In this document: positions 30,073 through 38,540 of the stretch, in pieces | How the letters are laid out: every line of letters begins with the position of its first letter | Position numbering within the stretch: position 1 is the stretch's first letter | NCBI GenBank assembly: GCA_023267535.1 | Contig: JAHFNC010000002.1 | Span: 1-43,805 of the forward strand | Direction of reading: 5' to 3' | DNA length: 43,805 nt | From: a bacterium | Lineage (GTDB): Bacteria > Patescibacteriota > Minisyncoccia > Phycocordibacterales > UBA5272 | Notes under the pieces: model-generated | Told to the model about the DNA's origin: nothing | The model's input: the letters and a program-made list of their open reading frames with translations, nothing else | Databases searched by the model: none | Made by a program: the position numbers and the translations under genes

Positions 30073-30190
30073 ACAAAAATTACCCCATCTACTTTGTCTT
30101 AACTTCATTTTTGTCAGTCGTCGTAATAGTTGTACGTCTCTTTCCAAAAATTCGTTACTTCGCGTATCTGAAGTAATTTTTGTTTATTGA
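30066..30190. repeat. Hairpin element copy C (downstream of rlmH)
   Basis: Perfect 17-bp arms tcaataaacaaaaatta / taatttttgtttattga spanning the rlmH stop codon; core catctactttgtctt ... cttcgcgtatctgaa. Confidence 0.85.
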
Positions 30191-30206
30191 AAACAGTAGA
30201 AACTTC

Positions 30207-31109
30207 CTATTTAATCTTGCAGACTTTCTTTAAAGCAGAGATATCTTCGTTTGAAAGTTTAAAGCTATCTGAATTATTTAAGTAATACATAATAGAATCT
30301 TTATTAGCTACGTGATCAAGACCGAGTGCGTGTCCCAACTCGTGGGTCAAAACTCTTTTTAGACCTAAAGCAGAATCATATTCATAAATAGTAATTGTTT
30401 TTTTACCACTATCGTAAACTCCTTCTTCAAATTGGTTACCAGCATTTTGGTTGATTTGGTTTATAACACTGTTTACGCCATTTACAACATTTTTTTGTTG
30501 TTCATTATAAGTATTTATCGTCTGATACAAATCTTGCAATTCATTATATTGATTAGTTAGTTCTGTGTGTTGAATGTCTAAGGCTTTCTGGTCAGCAATT
30601 AGTTTATTATATTCTGCTTCTGGCGCTCCTCCTTTTCCATTCCAATAGTTCACGCTACTTTCATAGGCGGACAACTTTGTTTCATAGTCTGTTTTTGCAG
30701 TATCAAAAATAGCTTTCTTTGTGTTGTATTCATCAACAACTTGTTTTGTATCTGACACTATGTTATCTATAGTTTTTTTCTGATCATCTATTATTTGTTT
30801 TAATTTGTTGGCACGAATGGTTGCTCGTTGTCTTTCATCAAAAACAAAATTAATAACCACACTCGGATTTTTTAAATCTTCTTTAAGTAGTGTTTTCTTT
30901 AGTGCGCCATTCCAGAGCGAACTGGCCTCAGTAACGTCTTGTTCCACATCAGATTTACTTATTCCAAACTGACTATCTATTTTTCCAATAGAATATGTGA
31001 CAGGAGAATCGCATGGACTTTTATTTATTGCCAAGTATGCGAAATAGGCTACTAATACATAGACCACAAGAAACAGAATTGTTCTCTGTAAATATGTTTT
31101 CTTGTTCAT
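30207..31109 (-). CDS. Matrixin-like zinc metalloprotease with coiled-coil region
   Basis: N-terminal TM, coiled coil, LTHELGHALGLDHVANKDSIMYY. Confidence 0.85.
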   Translation of the reverse strand: MNKKTYLQRTILFLVVYVLVAYFAYLAINKSPCDSPVTYSIGKIDSQFGISKSDVEQDVTEASSLWNGALKKTLLKEDLKNPSVVINFVFDERQRATIRANKLKQIIDDQKKTIDNIVSDTKQVVDEYNTKKAIFDTAKTDYETKLSAYESSVNYWNGKGGAPEAEYNKLIADQKALDIQHTELTNQYNELQDLYQTINTYNEQQKNVVNGVNSVINQINQNAGNQFEEGVYDSGKKTITIYEYDSALGLKRVLTHELGHALGLDHVANKDSIMYYLNNSDSFKLSNEDISALKKVCKIK

Positions 31110-31148
31110 AACCTTATTCTACCAAATTTTATTATTTTTAGGCGAAAT

Positions 31149-31177
31149 AAAAAAGGTGGCCGCGCGGGTCACCTTTT
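31149..31177 (-). terminator. Rho-independent terminator of the small peptide gene
   Basis: Minus strand AAAAGGTGACCCGCGCGGCCACCTTTTTT. Confidence 0.85.
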
Positions 31178-31190
31178 GTGAGTGAGGGGA

Positions 31191-31301
31191 TTATTTCCCC
31201 AGAAGCGTTGGGCCGAACAATATCGCAATCGCCACGAGCAAGGCGACGAAAGCAAATATTGCGGGCATATACACAGGAACAAAACCTTTTTGGCTTTTCA
31301 T
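31191..31301 (-). CDS. 36-aa single-pass membrane peptide MKSQKGFVPVYMPAIFAFVALLVAIAILFGPTLLGK
   Basis: GGGAGGAAAGACAA SD before ATG; upstream TTGACA-16-TATAAT on minus strand; terminator downstream; different frame from track ORF 31138..31326. Confidence 0.75.
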   Translation of the reverse strand: MKSQKGFVPVYMPAIFAFVALLVAIAILFGPTLLGK

Positions 31302-31460
31302 TTGTCTTTCCTCCCAAAAAATTCATTCGGAACTACGCTATCACAATTATATAATCTTATGTAAAAATGTCAAGTTTAGCCTTATTTTATCGAGTAAAAT
31401 AGGCACTTTTCTTGATTTTGTGAAAAATTCGTGTTACAATTTTGATAATATTTTATCCCA

Positions 31461-32102
31461 ATGATACCTTTTTTATTTGAAAGTCTATTTTTTATATTGA
31501 AGCCACTCTTCTATCTTTTTTGTGATTTTAAGGTATCAGGTCTTGAAAATTTAGATGAATTGGAAGATAAAGACATTGGAATTATTTTAGCTTCCAATCA
31601 CTCAAGTCAACTCGATCCAATTGTTATTGGAATTGCTATGCGTTTTTTTTCTAATTTAAGACCACTTTATTATGTATCGAGAGAAAAAGAATTTTATAAA
31701 GATACTGCTTTAGGAAGGTTTTTGTACGGAGGCGTGTTCTTTAAGTGCTGTGGAGCTTATCCAGCTTTCCCAGGGCACAACGATTATGCTTTTGCTCTTT
31801 CCTATCATTTGATTTTTTTGAGAGAGAAAAGAACGATATGTATCTTTCCAGAAGGAAAAAGAAACGATGGCCTCGGAGATGTTGATCCAAAAGGTGGTGT
31901 AGGTTACTTGGCTGAATTTACTGATAGTATAATCGTTCCAACGCTTATGAAAGGAACAAGAAATGCGTCTTTCTTTAAATTTTTCTCTGGTAAAATGAAA
32001 ATTAGTGTTACCTTTAGAAAGCCTGTATATCCAAACGAATTAGAAAAAGGTGAATATAAAAAGAATGCGAAAATGGTTATGAATAGGGTATATGGAAAAT
32101 AA
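31461..32102 (+). CDS. 1-acyl-glycerol-3-phosphate acyltransferase-like (PlsC domain)
   Basis: ILASNHSSQLDPIVIG (HxxxxD), ICIFPEGKRNDG. Confidence 0.88.
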   Translation: MIPFLFESLFFILKPLFYLFCDFKVSGLENLDELEDKDIGIILASNHSSQLDPIVIGIAMRFFSNLRPLYYVSREKEFYKDTALGRFLYGGVFFKCCGAYPAFPGHNDYAFALSYHLIFLREKRTICIFPEGKRNDGLGDVDPKGGVGYLAEFTDSIIVPTLMKGTRNASFFKFFSGKMKISVTFRKPVYPNELEKGEYKKNAKMVMNRVYGK

Positions 32103-32107
32103 AAGTT

Positions 32108-33097
32108 ATGTTTAAAAAGAAATTTCTTCCACTTGATGGAAGACAATTAAAAATCCAGACAGAAAATAATCATGATTTCATTAAAGAAATAATGAATGGA
32201 TCATTTCTTGAAAAATTTACTTTTGTAAATAAAATACACACACTGGTTACACCGCCCATAACTTCGTATGTAAAAAATAAGAAAGAAAAACATTTTCAAA
32301 AAACAAACAGCAGAGTTTTAGAAACAAATTTTTTTCTATTCGACGGACTAAAGAGAATTAAGATTGTTAGAGAAAACGGTGGAAAAGCGGGAGCTCTAGC
32401 TATTATATATAACTTTTGGGAGACGGTTACTTTTTTTGAATTGTTTTTACCCACTTCTTGGATAGAAGTTTTTTGGGCGTCATCTTTAAATTGTAAATCA
32501 GTTAGGAATCGATACAAATTAATAAGATCAATTCTTTCTATGGCAATTTACAGAAGGTATGAAATAAATGGAGATAAAGATATAAATATTTTAGAAGTCG
32601 CCGCTGGTTCATCACAGGTTTTGATTAGGACTATTGCTTATATGAAAAGAAAAGGAATAATAATAAAAGCAAAATTGATTGATATCGATGAGAAATCTTT
32701 GGAATCAGCAAGACATCTAGCTGAGAGACTTGGAGTTTTAGATCAAATAGAAACAAAAACACAAAATCTTTTTAAATATTTTTCTACTGAAGACGATCGT
32801 AGAACTTTTGATATTATAGAAATGGTTGGTATCGCGGATTATCTTACTGATGAACAAAAAGACTTTGTATACGGTTCGTCTTACAAAAAGTTACATAAAA
32901 ATGGATTTTTGATAACTGCAAATATTTCTGACAATCCAGAGAGGGAATTTATACACACAGTCGCCGATTGGCCAGATATGATTTATAGAAAAGAAGAAGA
33001 AATGGTTGATTTTGTTGTAAAAGCTGGCTTTACAAAAAATTTGGTCTTTAAAGAGCCTCTCGGTGTTTATGTGATTGCTGTTGGTGAAAAAGATTAA
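32108..33097 (+). CDS. SAM-dependent methyltransferase
   Basis: INILEVAAGSSQVLIRTIAYM...AKLIDIDEKSLESARHLAERLG. Confidence 0.75.
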   Translation: MFKKKFLPLDGRQLKIQTENNHDFIKEIMNGSFLEKFTFVNKIHTLVTPPITSYVKNKKEKHFQKTNSRVLETNFFLFDGLKRIKIVRENGGKAGALAIIYNFWETVTFFELFLPTSWIEVFWASSLNCKSVRNRYKLIRSILSMAIYRRYEINGDKDINILEVAAGSSQVLIRTIAYMKRKGIIIKAKLIDIDEKSLESARHLAERLGVLDQIETKTQNLFKYFSTEDDRRTFDIIEMVGIADYLTDEQKDFVYGSSYKKLHKNGFLITANISDNPEREFIHTVADWPDMIYRKEEEMVDFVVKAGFTKNLVFKEPLGVYVIAVGEKD

Positions 33098-33132
33098 AAT
33101 AAGGCCTATTTATAGGTTATAATGTTAATATA

Positions 33133-34758
33133 ATGTTTACGTATTATTCCATATCTGCATTAATAAATTTTCTTTTCAGTTTACTTGCTAGTATTTTTCT
33201 AATCATAACAACAAAGAAAAAATTAAGAGATAACGATATTTTTGCTTTTTTAAGGTACGCTTTTTTTGTTATTTTTTGGAGTGCATTTTATTTTCTCTGG
33301 CAAATATCTACAGATCACACTCACGCTCTTTTATATTCCAAACTTTTAATTTCTTTTGCTGCCTTTGTACCAATTTCTTATCTTGATTATGCTGTAACAT
33401 CACTTGGATACAAAAATAAAAATAATAGTGGCCTAATCCTTTTAGGATATTTACTTTTTTTATGGTTTATTATAAAAGGTTTAGTTTTTGATGTTGTTCC
33501 AAAGTTGTCTTTCCTATATTGGCCAGTAGGTACTAGTATTTTTCCAGTATTTCTGTTCATGTGGTTATTTATATCTGTCTTCTCAATGGCTTTTTTGGGA
33601 ACACTTTTTTTTAGTAAGAAACACGAGAAAAATAGAAATTACATATTCCTATTACTTCTAGCTTTAATTTTGGGTGCAGTAGGGGGTGTTACTAATTATT
33701 TTCTATGGTTCGGTATTCCTATAAAACCTTTTGGTAACATATTGGTAAGTTTTTTCTTTTTCATCACTCTTTACACAGTCCGTAAATATAATGTGGTAAA
33801 TCTGCGCTTATTTTATATTCAACTTCCAGTTTTAGTCGTTTGTTTATTTTCGTTTGGAAGAATTTTTGTGTCGGCGAGTCAGTTTGATTTTTATACTAAT
33901 GTATTATTTTTCATTGTTACTACTATTGCTTCAGTTTACATTATTAGGTCATCTGCAGAGCAGGAAAAAGATCAAGTTAATCTAAAAAGTGCGATTAAAA
34001 GAGTTGAAGTGTTGAATAAAAAACTCATTGAGCTTGATAAGCATAAGAATGATTTCGTATCTATTGCAGCACATCAACTTCGTACACCGGCGGGAGTTAT
34101 AAAAAATTATGTAAGTATGATGAAGCAGGGAATGTATGGAGAGTTTGATAAGAAATTGGTAGAACCAATAGATAGAATTTACGAAAACGGTGTATTGCTT
34201 GCTGGAACAGTATCATCGCTTCTTGATATTTCTCGTATTGAATCCGGAAAACAAAAAGTAGAATTTACAGAAAATGATTTATCTGAACTTCTAAAGAAGA
34301 TTATTTCCGAACTTACCGATAACGCCAAGAAAAAGAATCTTACACTTAATTTTGAGGTTAAAGAAGGAATTGATTATAAAGCCATTATTGATAAAGAAAA
34401 AACAGAACATATGTTTATGAATTTGATTGATAATTCAATTAAATATACAGACAGTGGAAGCGTCACAGTCAAAGCTTATGGGAACAATGGCAATGTGGTG
34501 GTGGATGTTATTGATACTGGTCGTGGAATGTCTAAAGAATTCATTGATACTCAGCTTTATCAAAAGTTTGCTCGCGAGGAAAGTGTTACAAAAAATGTAA
34601 CCGGAAATGGACTTGGTATGTATTATGTTAAAGAAGTAGTTGATTTACACAAAGGGAAAATAACTGTTAAATCAGAATCAGGAAAAGGAACAACTTTTAC
34701 AGTTAGTATTCCAAAAGTAGCTCAAAAAATAAAAGGAGATATAAAAGTCGGGGAATAA
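33133..34758 (+). CDS. Sensor histidine kinase with 7-8 TM N-terminal sensor
   Basis: Polytopic N-terminus; FVSIAAHQLRTPAGVIKNYVSMM (H-box), NLIDNSIKYTDSG, DTGRGM, GNGLGMYYVKEVVDLHKG. Confidence 0.95.
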   Translation: MFTYYSISALINFLFSLLASIFLIITTKKKLRDNDIFAFLRYAFFVIFWSAFYFLWQISTDHTHALLYSKLLISFAAFVPISYLDYAVTSLGYKNKNNSGLILLGYLLFLWFIIKGLVFDVVPKLSFLYWPVGTSIFPVFLFMWLFISVFSMAFLGTLFFSKKHEKNRNYIFLLLLALILGAVGGVTNYFLWFGIPIKPFGNILVSFFFFITLYTVRKYNVVNLRLFYIQLPVLVVCLFSFGRIFVSASQFDFYTNVLFFIVTTIASVYIIRSSAEQEKDQVNLKSAIKRVEVLNKKLIELDKHKNDFVSIAAHQLRTPAGVIKNYVSMMKQGMYGEFDKKLVEPIDRIYENGVLLAGTVSSLLDISRIESGKQKVEFTENDLSELLKKIISELTDNAKKKNLTLNFEVKEGIDYKAIIDKEKTEHMFMNLIDNSIKYTDSGSVTVKAYGNNGNVVVDVIDTGRGMSKEFIDTQLYQKFAREESVTKNVTGNGLGMYYVKEVVDLHKGKITVKSESGKGTTFTVSIPKVAQKIKGDIKVGE

Positions 34759-34787
34759 ACAGTCTTTTAGAGTGTTATAATGTGTCT

Positions 34788-35117
34788 ATGGAATCATCTG
34801 AAAAACACGCTCCATGTACTGATAAAAATTGTAGTTTTTGTTGTGACCCAGTAAAAATTGATAAAAAAGCGATTATTAGTGGCTTAGAATTACCAAAGGA
34901 TAAAAATGGTGGTGATTTATGGACTCCAACTGGAAACATTCTCATTCCAGAAGATAAGATTGATACGGACAGAGTAGTTACTTTTGATTGTAAAAATTTT
35001 GATGAAAAAACTGGTAAATGTTTAGATTATGAAGATAGACCAGAGATATGTAAAAATACAAGCTGTATAAAAGATGAAGACGGAGATATTGATGAGCAAC
35101 ACAGAAAAGCAATATAA
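34788..35117 (+). CDS. YkgJ-like Cys-rich (zinc/iron-chelating) protein
   Basis: CTDKNCSFCCDPV...FDCKNFDEKTGKCLDYEDRPEICKNTSC; TATAAT-N6-ATG. Confidence 0.7.
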   Translation: MESSEKHAPCTDKNCSFCCDPVKIDKKAIISGLELPKDKNGGDLWTPTGNILIPEDKIDTDRVVTFDCKNFDEKTGKCLDYEDRPEICKNTSCIKDEDGDIDEQHRKAI

Positions 35118-35137
35118 GTTAAATTTATAAAACTAAA

Positions 35138-36079
35138 ATGATAAAAGTAGCTATTTTGTATGGTGGGCCAGGAAGTGAGCACGAGGTTTCTATTTCTTCT
35201 GCAAAAAATATTTTAGAAAACATTGATAGAGATAAATTTGATGTGTTGGAAGTTTTTATAACTAAAGATAAAAAATACAAAATTAATGATTCTCTTTTTG
35301 AAGAACAAGAAGGAATAAAAGAAATCAAAGATAAAGGAGTGGAAATAATTTTTCCAATAATTCATGGTGAATATGGAGAAGACGGAGAATTACAAGAGAG
35401 ATTGGAAGAATCACAAATTAAATTTGTTGGATCATCGTCTGTTGTTTCTAGACTAACTATTGATAAAAACAAAACAAATGAAATTCTATCTAAAAATGGT
35501 ATAAAAATACCAAAAAGTAAAATTATAACAAAAGAAAACAGTGGGATTGATTTTAATTATCCAATTATTCTAAAACCAGTAAGCGAAGGGTCTTCTGTTG
35601 ATTTGTTTAAATTTGAAAATGAGTATGATTTTAAGAATTATTCAGAAAAAATTTTTGAAAAACACAAAGATATGCTTGCTCAAGAATTTGTAAAAGGTAG
35701 AGAATTTACTTGCGGGGTTATTGATATAGGAGGAAAACCCAATCCTCTTGTTGCTACAGAAGTAATTCTAACAAAAGGGGAATTATTTGATTATGAAGCA
35801 AAATATACACAAGGTGGCTGTAAAGAAATTACACCAGCGGAGACTGATGATGAGTTAATGGAAAATATAAAGAATCTGGCTGTATCTTGTCATAAAGTTT
35901 TGGATTGTAAATCTATTTCTAGAACGGATATGATTTTAAAAGATGGAGAATTATATGTTCTTGAAATAAACACTATTCCAGGAATGACTAAGACCTCATT
36001 TATTCCACAACAAGCAAAAGCTTGTGGCTATGATATGAAAGATTTAATAACCATATTAATAAAATCTGCACACGAGTAA
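35138..36079 (+). CDS. ddl: D-alanine--D-alanine ligase
   Basis: VAILYGGPGSEHEVSISSAKNILENI; PIIHGEYGEDGELQ; ILKPVSEGSSVDLF; LEINTIPGMTKTSFIPQQA. Confidence 0.95.
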   Translation: MIKVAILYGGPGSEHEVSISSAKNILENIDRDKFDVLEVFITKDKKYKINDSLFEEQEGIKEIKDKGVEIIFPIIHGEYGEDGELQERLEESQIKFVGSSSVVSRLTIDKNKTNEILSKNGIKIPKSKIITKENSGIDFNYPIILKPVSEGSSVDLFKFENEYDFKNYSEKIFEKHKDMLAQEFVKGREFTCGVIDIGGKPNPLVATEVILTKGELFDYEAKYTQGGCKEITPAETDDELMENIKNLAVSCHKVLDCKSISRTDMILKDGELYVLEINTIPGMTKTSFIPQQAKACGYDMKDLITILIKSAHE

Positions 36080-36081
36080 TT

Positions 36082-36453
36082 CTACTTCCCAGTATCGAAA
36101 AATTGTTTAACTCTTTTTACAATATCCGAAATATCAACATCTGCTTTTACTATGTAATCTATCACACCAAGTTCTTTACATTTATCCATTGTTTCTTTAT
36201 CTGAAAGATTACTACAAACAATAACTGGTACATTCATTACATTGGTATTGTTAACAAGTTCTAGAAATTTTATTCCATTTATATCAGGCATCAATATATC
36301 AAGCAAGATAAGAGACGGTTTCATTTTTTTAACCTCAGCTAGCGCATCTAATCCATTACTTCTTATTTCTATCGGAATAGAAGCATTGTTAAATGCTATT
36401 TTATAGATATCCTGAAGGTCTGTATTGTCCTCAACAATTAATACTGGTTGCAT
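36082..36453 (-). CDS. Single-domain response regulator (receiver)
   Basis: MQPVLIVEDNTDLQDIY...PSLILLDILMPDINGIKFLE...DYIVKADV; TATAAT-N6-ATG on minus strand. Confidence 0.9.
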   Translation of the reverse strand: MQPVLIVEDNTDLQDIYKIAFNNASIPIEIRSNGLDALAEVKKMKPSLILLDILMPDINGIKFLELVNNTNVMNVPVIVCSNLSDKETMDKCKELGVIDYIVKADVDISDIVKRVKQFFDTGK

Positions 36454-36500
36454 ATATTTATTATATTCACAGTATAGCAAATAAAATTCCTAGTAAGTAA

Positions 36501-36575
36501 TGGTGATCTCACCGGGAATCGAACCCGGATTTACGCCGTGAAAGGGCGCTGTCCTAACCGTTAGACGATGAGACC
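36501..36575 (-). tRNA. tRNA-Glu(TTC), CCA encoded
   Basis: GGTCTCATCGTCTAACGGTTAGGACAGCGCCCTTTCACGGCGTAAATCCGGGTTCGATTCCCGGTGAGATCACCA. Confidence 0.96.
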
Positions 36576-36657
36576 ATTGGTTTACTATTTTACCATAAAA
36601 ACTAATAATTTCAATGTGTCGTTTAAAAATATTTGTTATATAATTATCTACACATTA

Positions 36658-36730
36658 GGGCGGTTAGCTCAGTTGGTAGAGCGCTACATTGACGTTGTAG
36701 ATGTCAGAGGTTCGACTCCTCTATCGCCCA
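36658..36730 (+). tRNA. tRNA-Val(GAC), CCA not fully encoded
   Basis: GGGCGGTTAGCTCAGTTGGTAGAGCGCTACATTGACGTTGTAGATGTCAGAGGTTCGACTCCTCTATCGCCCA. Confidence 0.96.
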
Positions 36731-36754
36731 CAGAAAAGAACGTAGTGAATTTTA

Positions 36755-36853
36755 TGGGCGACAAGAAAGACACCTGCGTGTCTTTTGTGAGGAGTCGAAT
36801 AGGGGTAGCGAAACTACTTCGAGCAACGCGAGGTAGTTTTGTGACCGAACCTC
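36755..36853. repeat. Mosaic inverted copy of the tRNA-Val 3' half interrupted by two hairpins
   Basis: TGGGCGA, AGGAGTCGAA and CGAACCTC in collinear inverted order; hairpins AAAGACAC-CTGC-GTGTCTTT and AAACTACTTCG...CGAGGTAGTTT between them. Confidence 0.7.
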
Positions 36854-36870
36854 CTTTATTTCCCACAATT

Positions 36871-38403
36871 TTATACCCCCTCAATTACTTTTATATTTGC
36901 GCCAATTTTATTTAGTCTCTCAGCAATATCAGCATAACCGCGTTTTATTGAATATACATTACGAAGCATGGAAGTTCCTTCAGCACCGAGCATAGCTATT
37001 AAAATAATTGCCGTTGGCCTAAGTGCTGGCGGAGAAACAATTTGCGCTCCACGAAGTTTCCTTCCTCCATTTATTAAAACTCGATGTGGGTCTAATAATT
37101 TTATATCAGCTCCAAGTCTGTTTAGTTCTGTAAAATAGATTGCTCTATTTTCCCATGTCCAATCGTGTATTAAAGTTTGTCCTTCTGCAAGACAAGCGAT
37201 TGGCACAAAGAATGGGAGATTATCATTATTTATTCCTGGGAAAGGTTGCGTGTGTATCTTGTCATAAGGTGCGGTTAGTTTTGACGGTGAGACAACGATA
37301 TCGACAAGTCTTGTTTTATTATTTTTTGAAAGATATTCTTTGGAAATAGATAATTTTTGCCCCATTCGTTTTAGTTTTTCAAGTTCAAGCTCTATAAAAT
37401 CAATCGGACATCTTTTAATTTCTAATTTTGATTTCGTCACAATGGCGGCAGATATAAAGAACATACTTTCTATTGGGTCCTCACTGTTGTAATGCTCAAT
37501 ATCTTTATTTACATTTTCCACTCCATGAACTGTTAAAGTTGTTGTTCCTATTCCTTCAATTTTTATTCCCATTTTTTCAAGTAAGAAACAAACATCCTGG
37601 ACTTGATAGTTTGGTGGAGCAAATTTAATCACTGTCTTTCCTTTGATACAAGCCGCGGCAATGAGTGCTGTAATAGCACCAGTGTCTGATGATTCATATA
37701 GTGGAATAGTTTTGGCAGGATGTAATTTTTTATAACTTATATCATAACGATTACTTTTGGTTTGTATATCAACCCCGAGATATTCAAGAGCATATTTATG
37801 AGAAGCTACCGTTCTTTCTCCCATTTTACAGCCACCGGAATGTGGAAGCGAAAACTTATTTCCGTAATGTATAAACGCTCCAACAAAAGTAAATGAACGG
37901 ATTTTTTCAGCTACAACTTTATTCATTTTTGAAAATGCTAATTTCTTTGGAGGAATTATTTCAATAGAATCTTTATCAAAAAATCTGATTTTAACACCCA
38001 AACTTTCTAGTAATTCTTTATAACGATAAACTTCTTCAATTTGTGGTATGCCATGTATTATAGTTTTACCTTTGTTTACCAGCGCTGCAACCATCATATT
38101 TATAGCGCCGTTTTTCGAAGTGTTTGTTTCTATTTCTCCTGATAATTTTCTGCCGCCTTCTATTTTAAAATCAATTGTTTCAGCGATGGAAACAACTTGG
38201 CGTTTTAGAATGTGACTAATTTTTGCTAATTGCTCTACGGTTATATTTTGACGGCCAGATTCTATACGAGCCACAACGCTCTGGGTTGTCTTCAAATGTT
38301 TAGCCAATTCTCCTTGGGTTATATTTTGTTCTTCACGAAGTTTTTTAATAAAGAAGCCGATTTTTTCCTGCTCATTTTTTATTTCATTACTTATCTTAGA
38401 CAT
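36871..38403 (-). CDS. murA: XRE-family HTH fused to UDP-N-acetylglucosamine 1-carboxyvinyltransferase (MurA)
   Basis: N-term IGFFIKKLREEQNITQGELAKHLKTTQSVVARIESGRQNITVEQLAKI; then GGRKLSGEIETNTSKNGAINMM..., SGGCKMGERTVASHKYALEYLG (catalytic Cys region). Confidence 0.93.
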   Translation of the reverse strand: MSKISNEIKNEQEKIGFFIKKLREEQNITQGELAKHLKTTQSVVARIESGRQNITVEQLAKISHILKRQVVSIAETIDFKIEGGRKLSGEIETNTSKNGAINMMVAALVNKGKTIIHGIPQIEEVYRYKELLESLGVKIRFFDKDSIEIIPPKKLAFSKMNKVVAEKIRSFTFVGAFIHYGNKFSLPHSGGCKMGERTVASHKYALEYLGVDIQTKSNRYDISYKKLHPAKTIPLYESSDTGAITALIAAACIKGKTVIKFAPPNYQVQDVCFLLEKMGIKIEGIGTTTLTVHGVENVNKDIEHYNSEDPIESMFFISAAIVTKSKLEIKRCPIDFIELELEKLKRMGQKLSISKEYLSKNNKTRLVDIVVSPSKLTAPYDKIHTQPFPGINNDNLPFFVPIACLAEGQTLIHDWTWENRAIYFTELNRLGADIKLLDPHRVLINGGRKLRGAQIVSPPALRPTAIILIAMLGAEGTSMLRNVYSIKRGYADIAERLNKIGANIKVIEGV

Positions 38404-38410
38404 AAAAAAA

Positions 38411-38430
38411 GTATAGCATATACGCTATAC
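38411..38430. promoter_or_regulatory. Palindromic operator candidate upstream of HTH-murA
   Basis: GTATAGCATATACGCTATAC, 18/20 self-complementary; contains the minus-strand TATACT 6 nt before ATG. Confidence 0.65.
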
Positions 38431-38481
38431 AGAGAAAATTCACAGTATTCACAGGGCTAATATTTTTGAGTAAATAAAATA

Positions 38482-38517
38482 AAAACCCTCACAACGTCTG
38501 AGGTTATGAGGGTTAAA
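38482..38517 (-). terminator. Rho-independent terminator after the barrel-like gene
   Basis: Minus strand AACCCTCATAACCTCAGACGTTGTGAGGGTTTTTATTTT. Confidence 0.8.
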
Positions 38518-38540
38518 AAGGTCTGGGTAGACTATTACTG

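Noticed and set aside
31138-31326. ORF 31138..31326 (-), 62 aa
   Set aside because: Different frame from the SD-associated 36-aa peptide and reads through the terminator hairpin
36568-36915. ORFs 36568..36915 (+) and 36684..36884 (-)
   Set aside because: Overlap tRNA-Val and its hairpin flank; the sequence is explained by the RNA gene and inverted repeats
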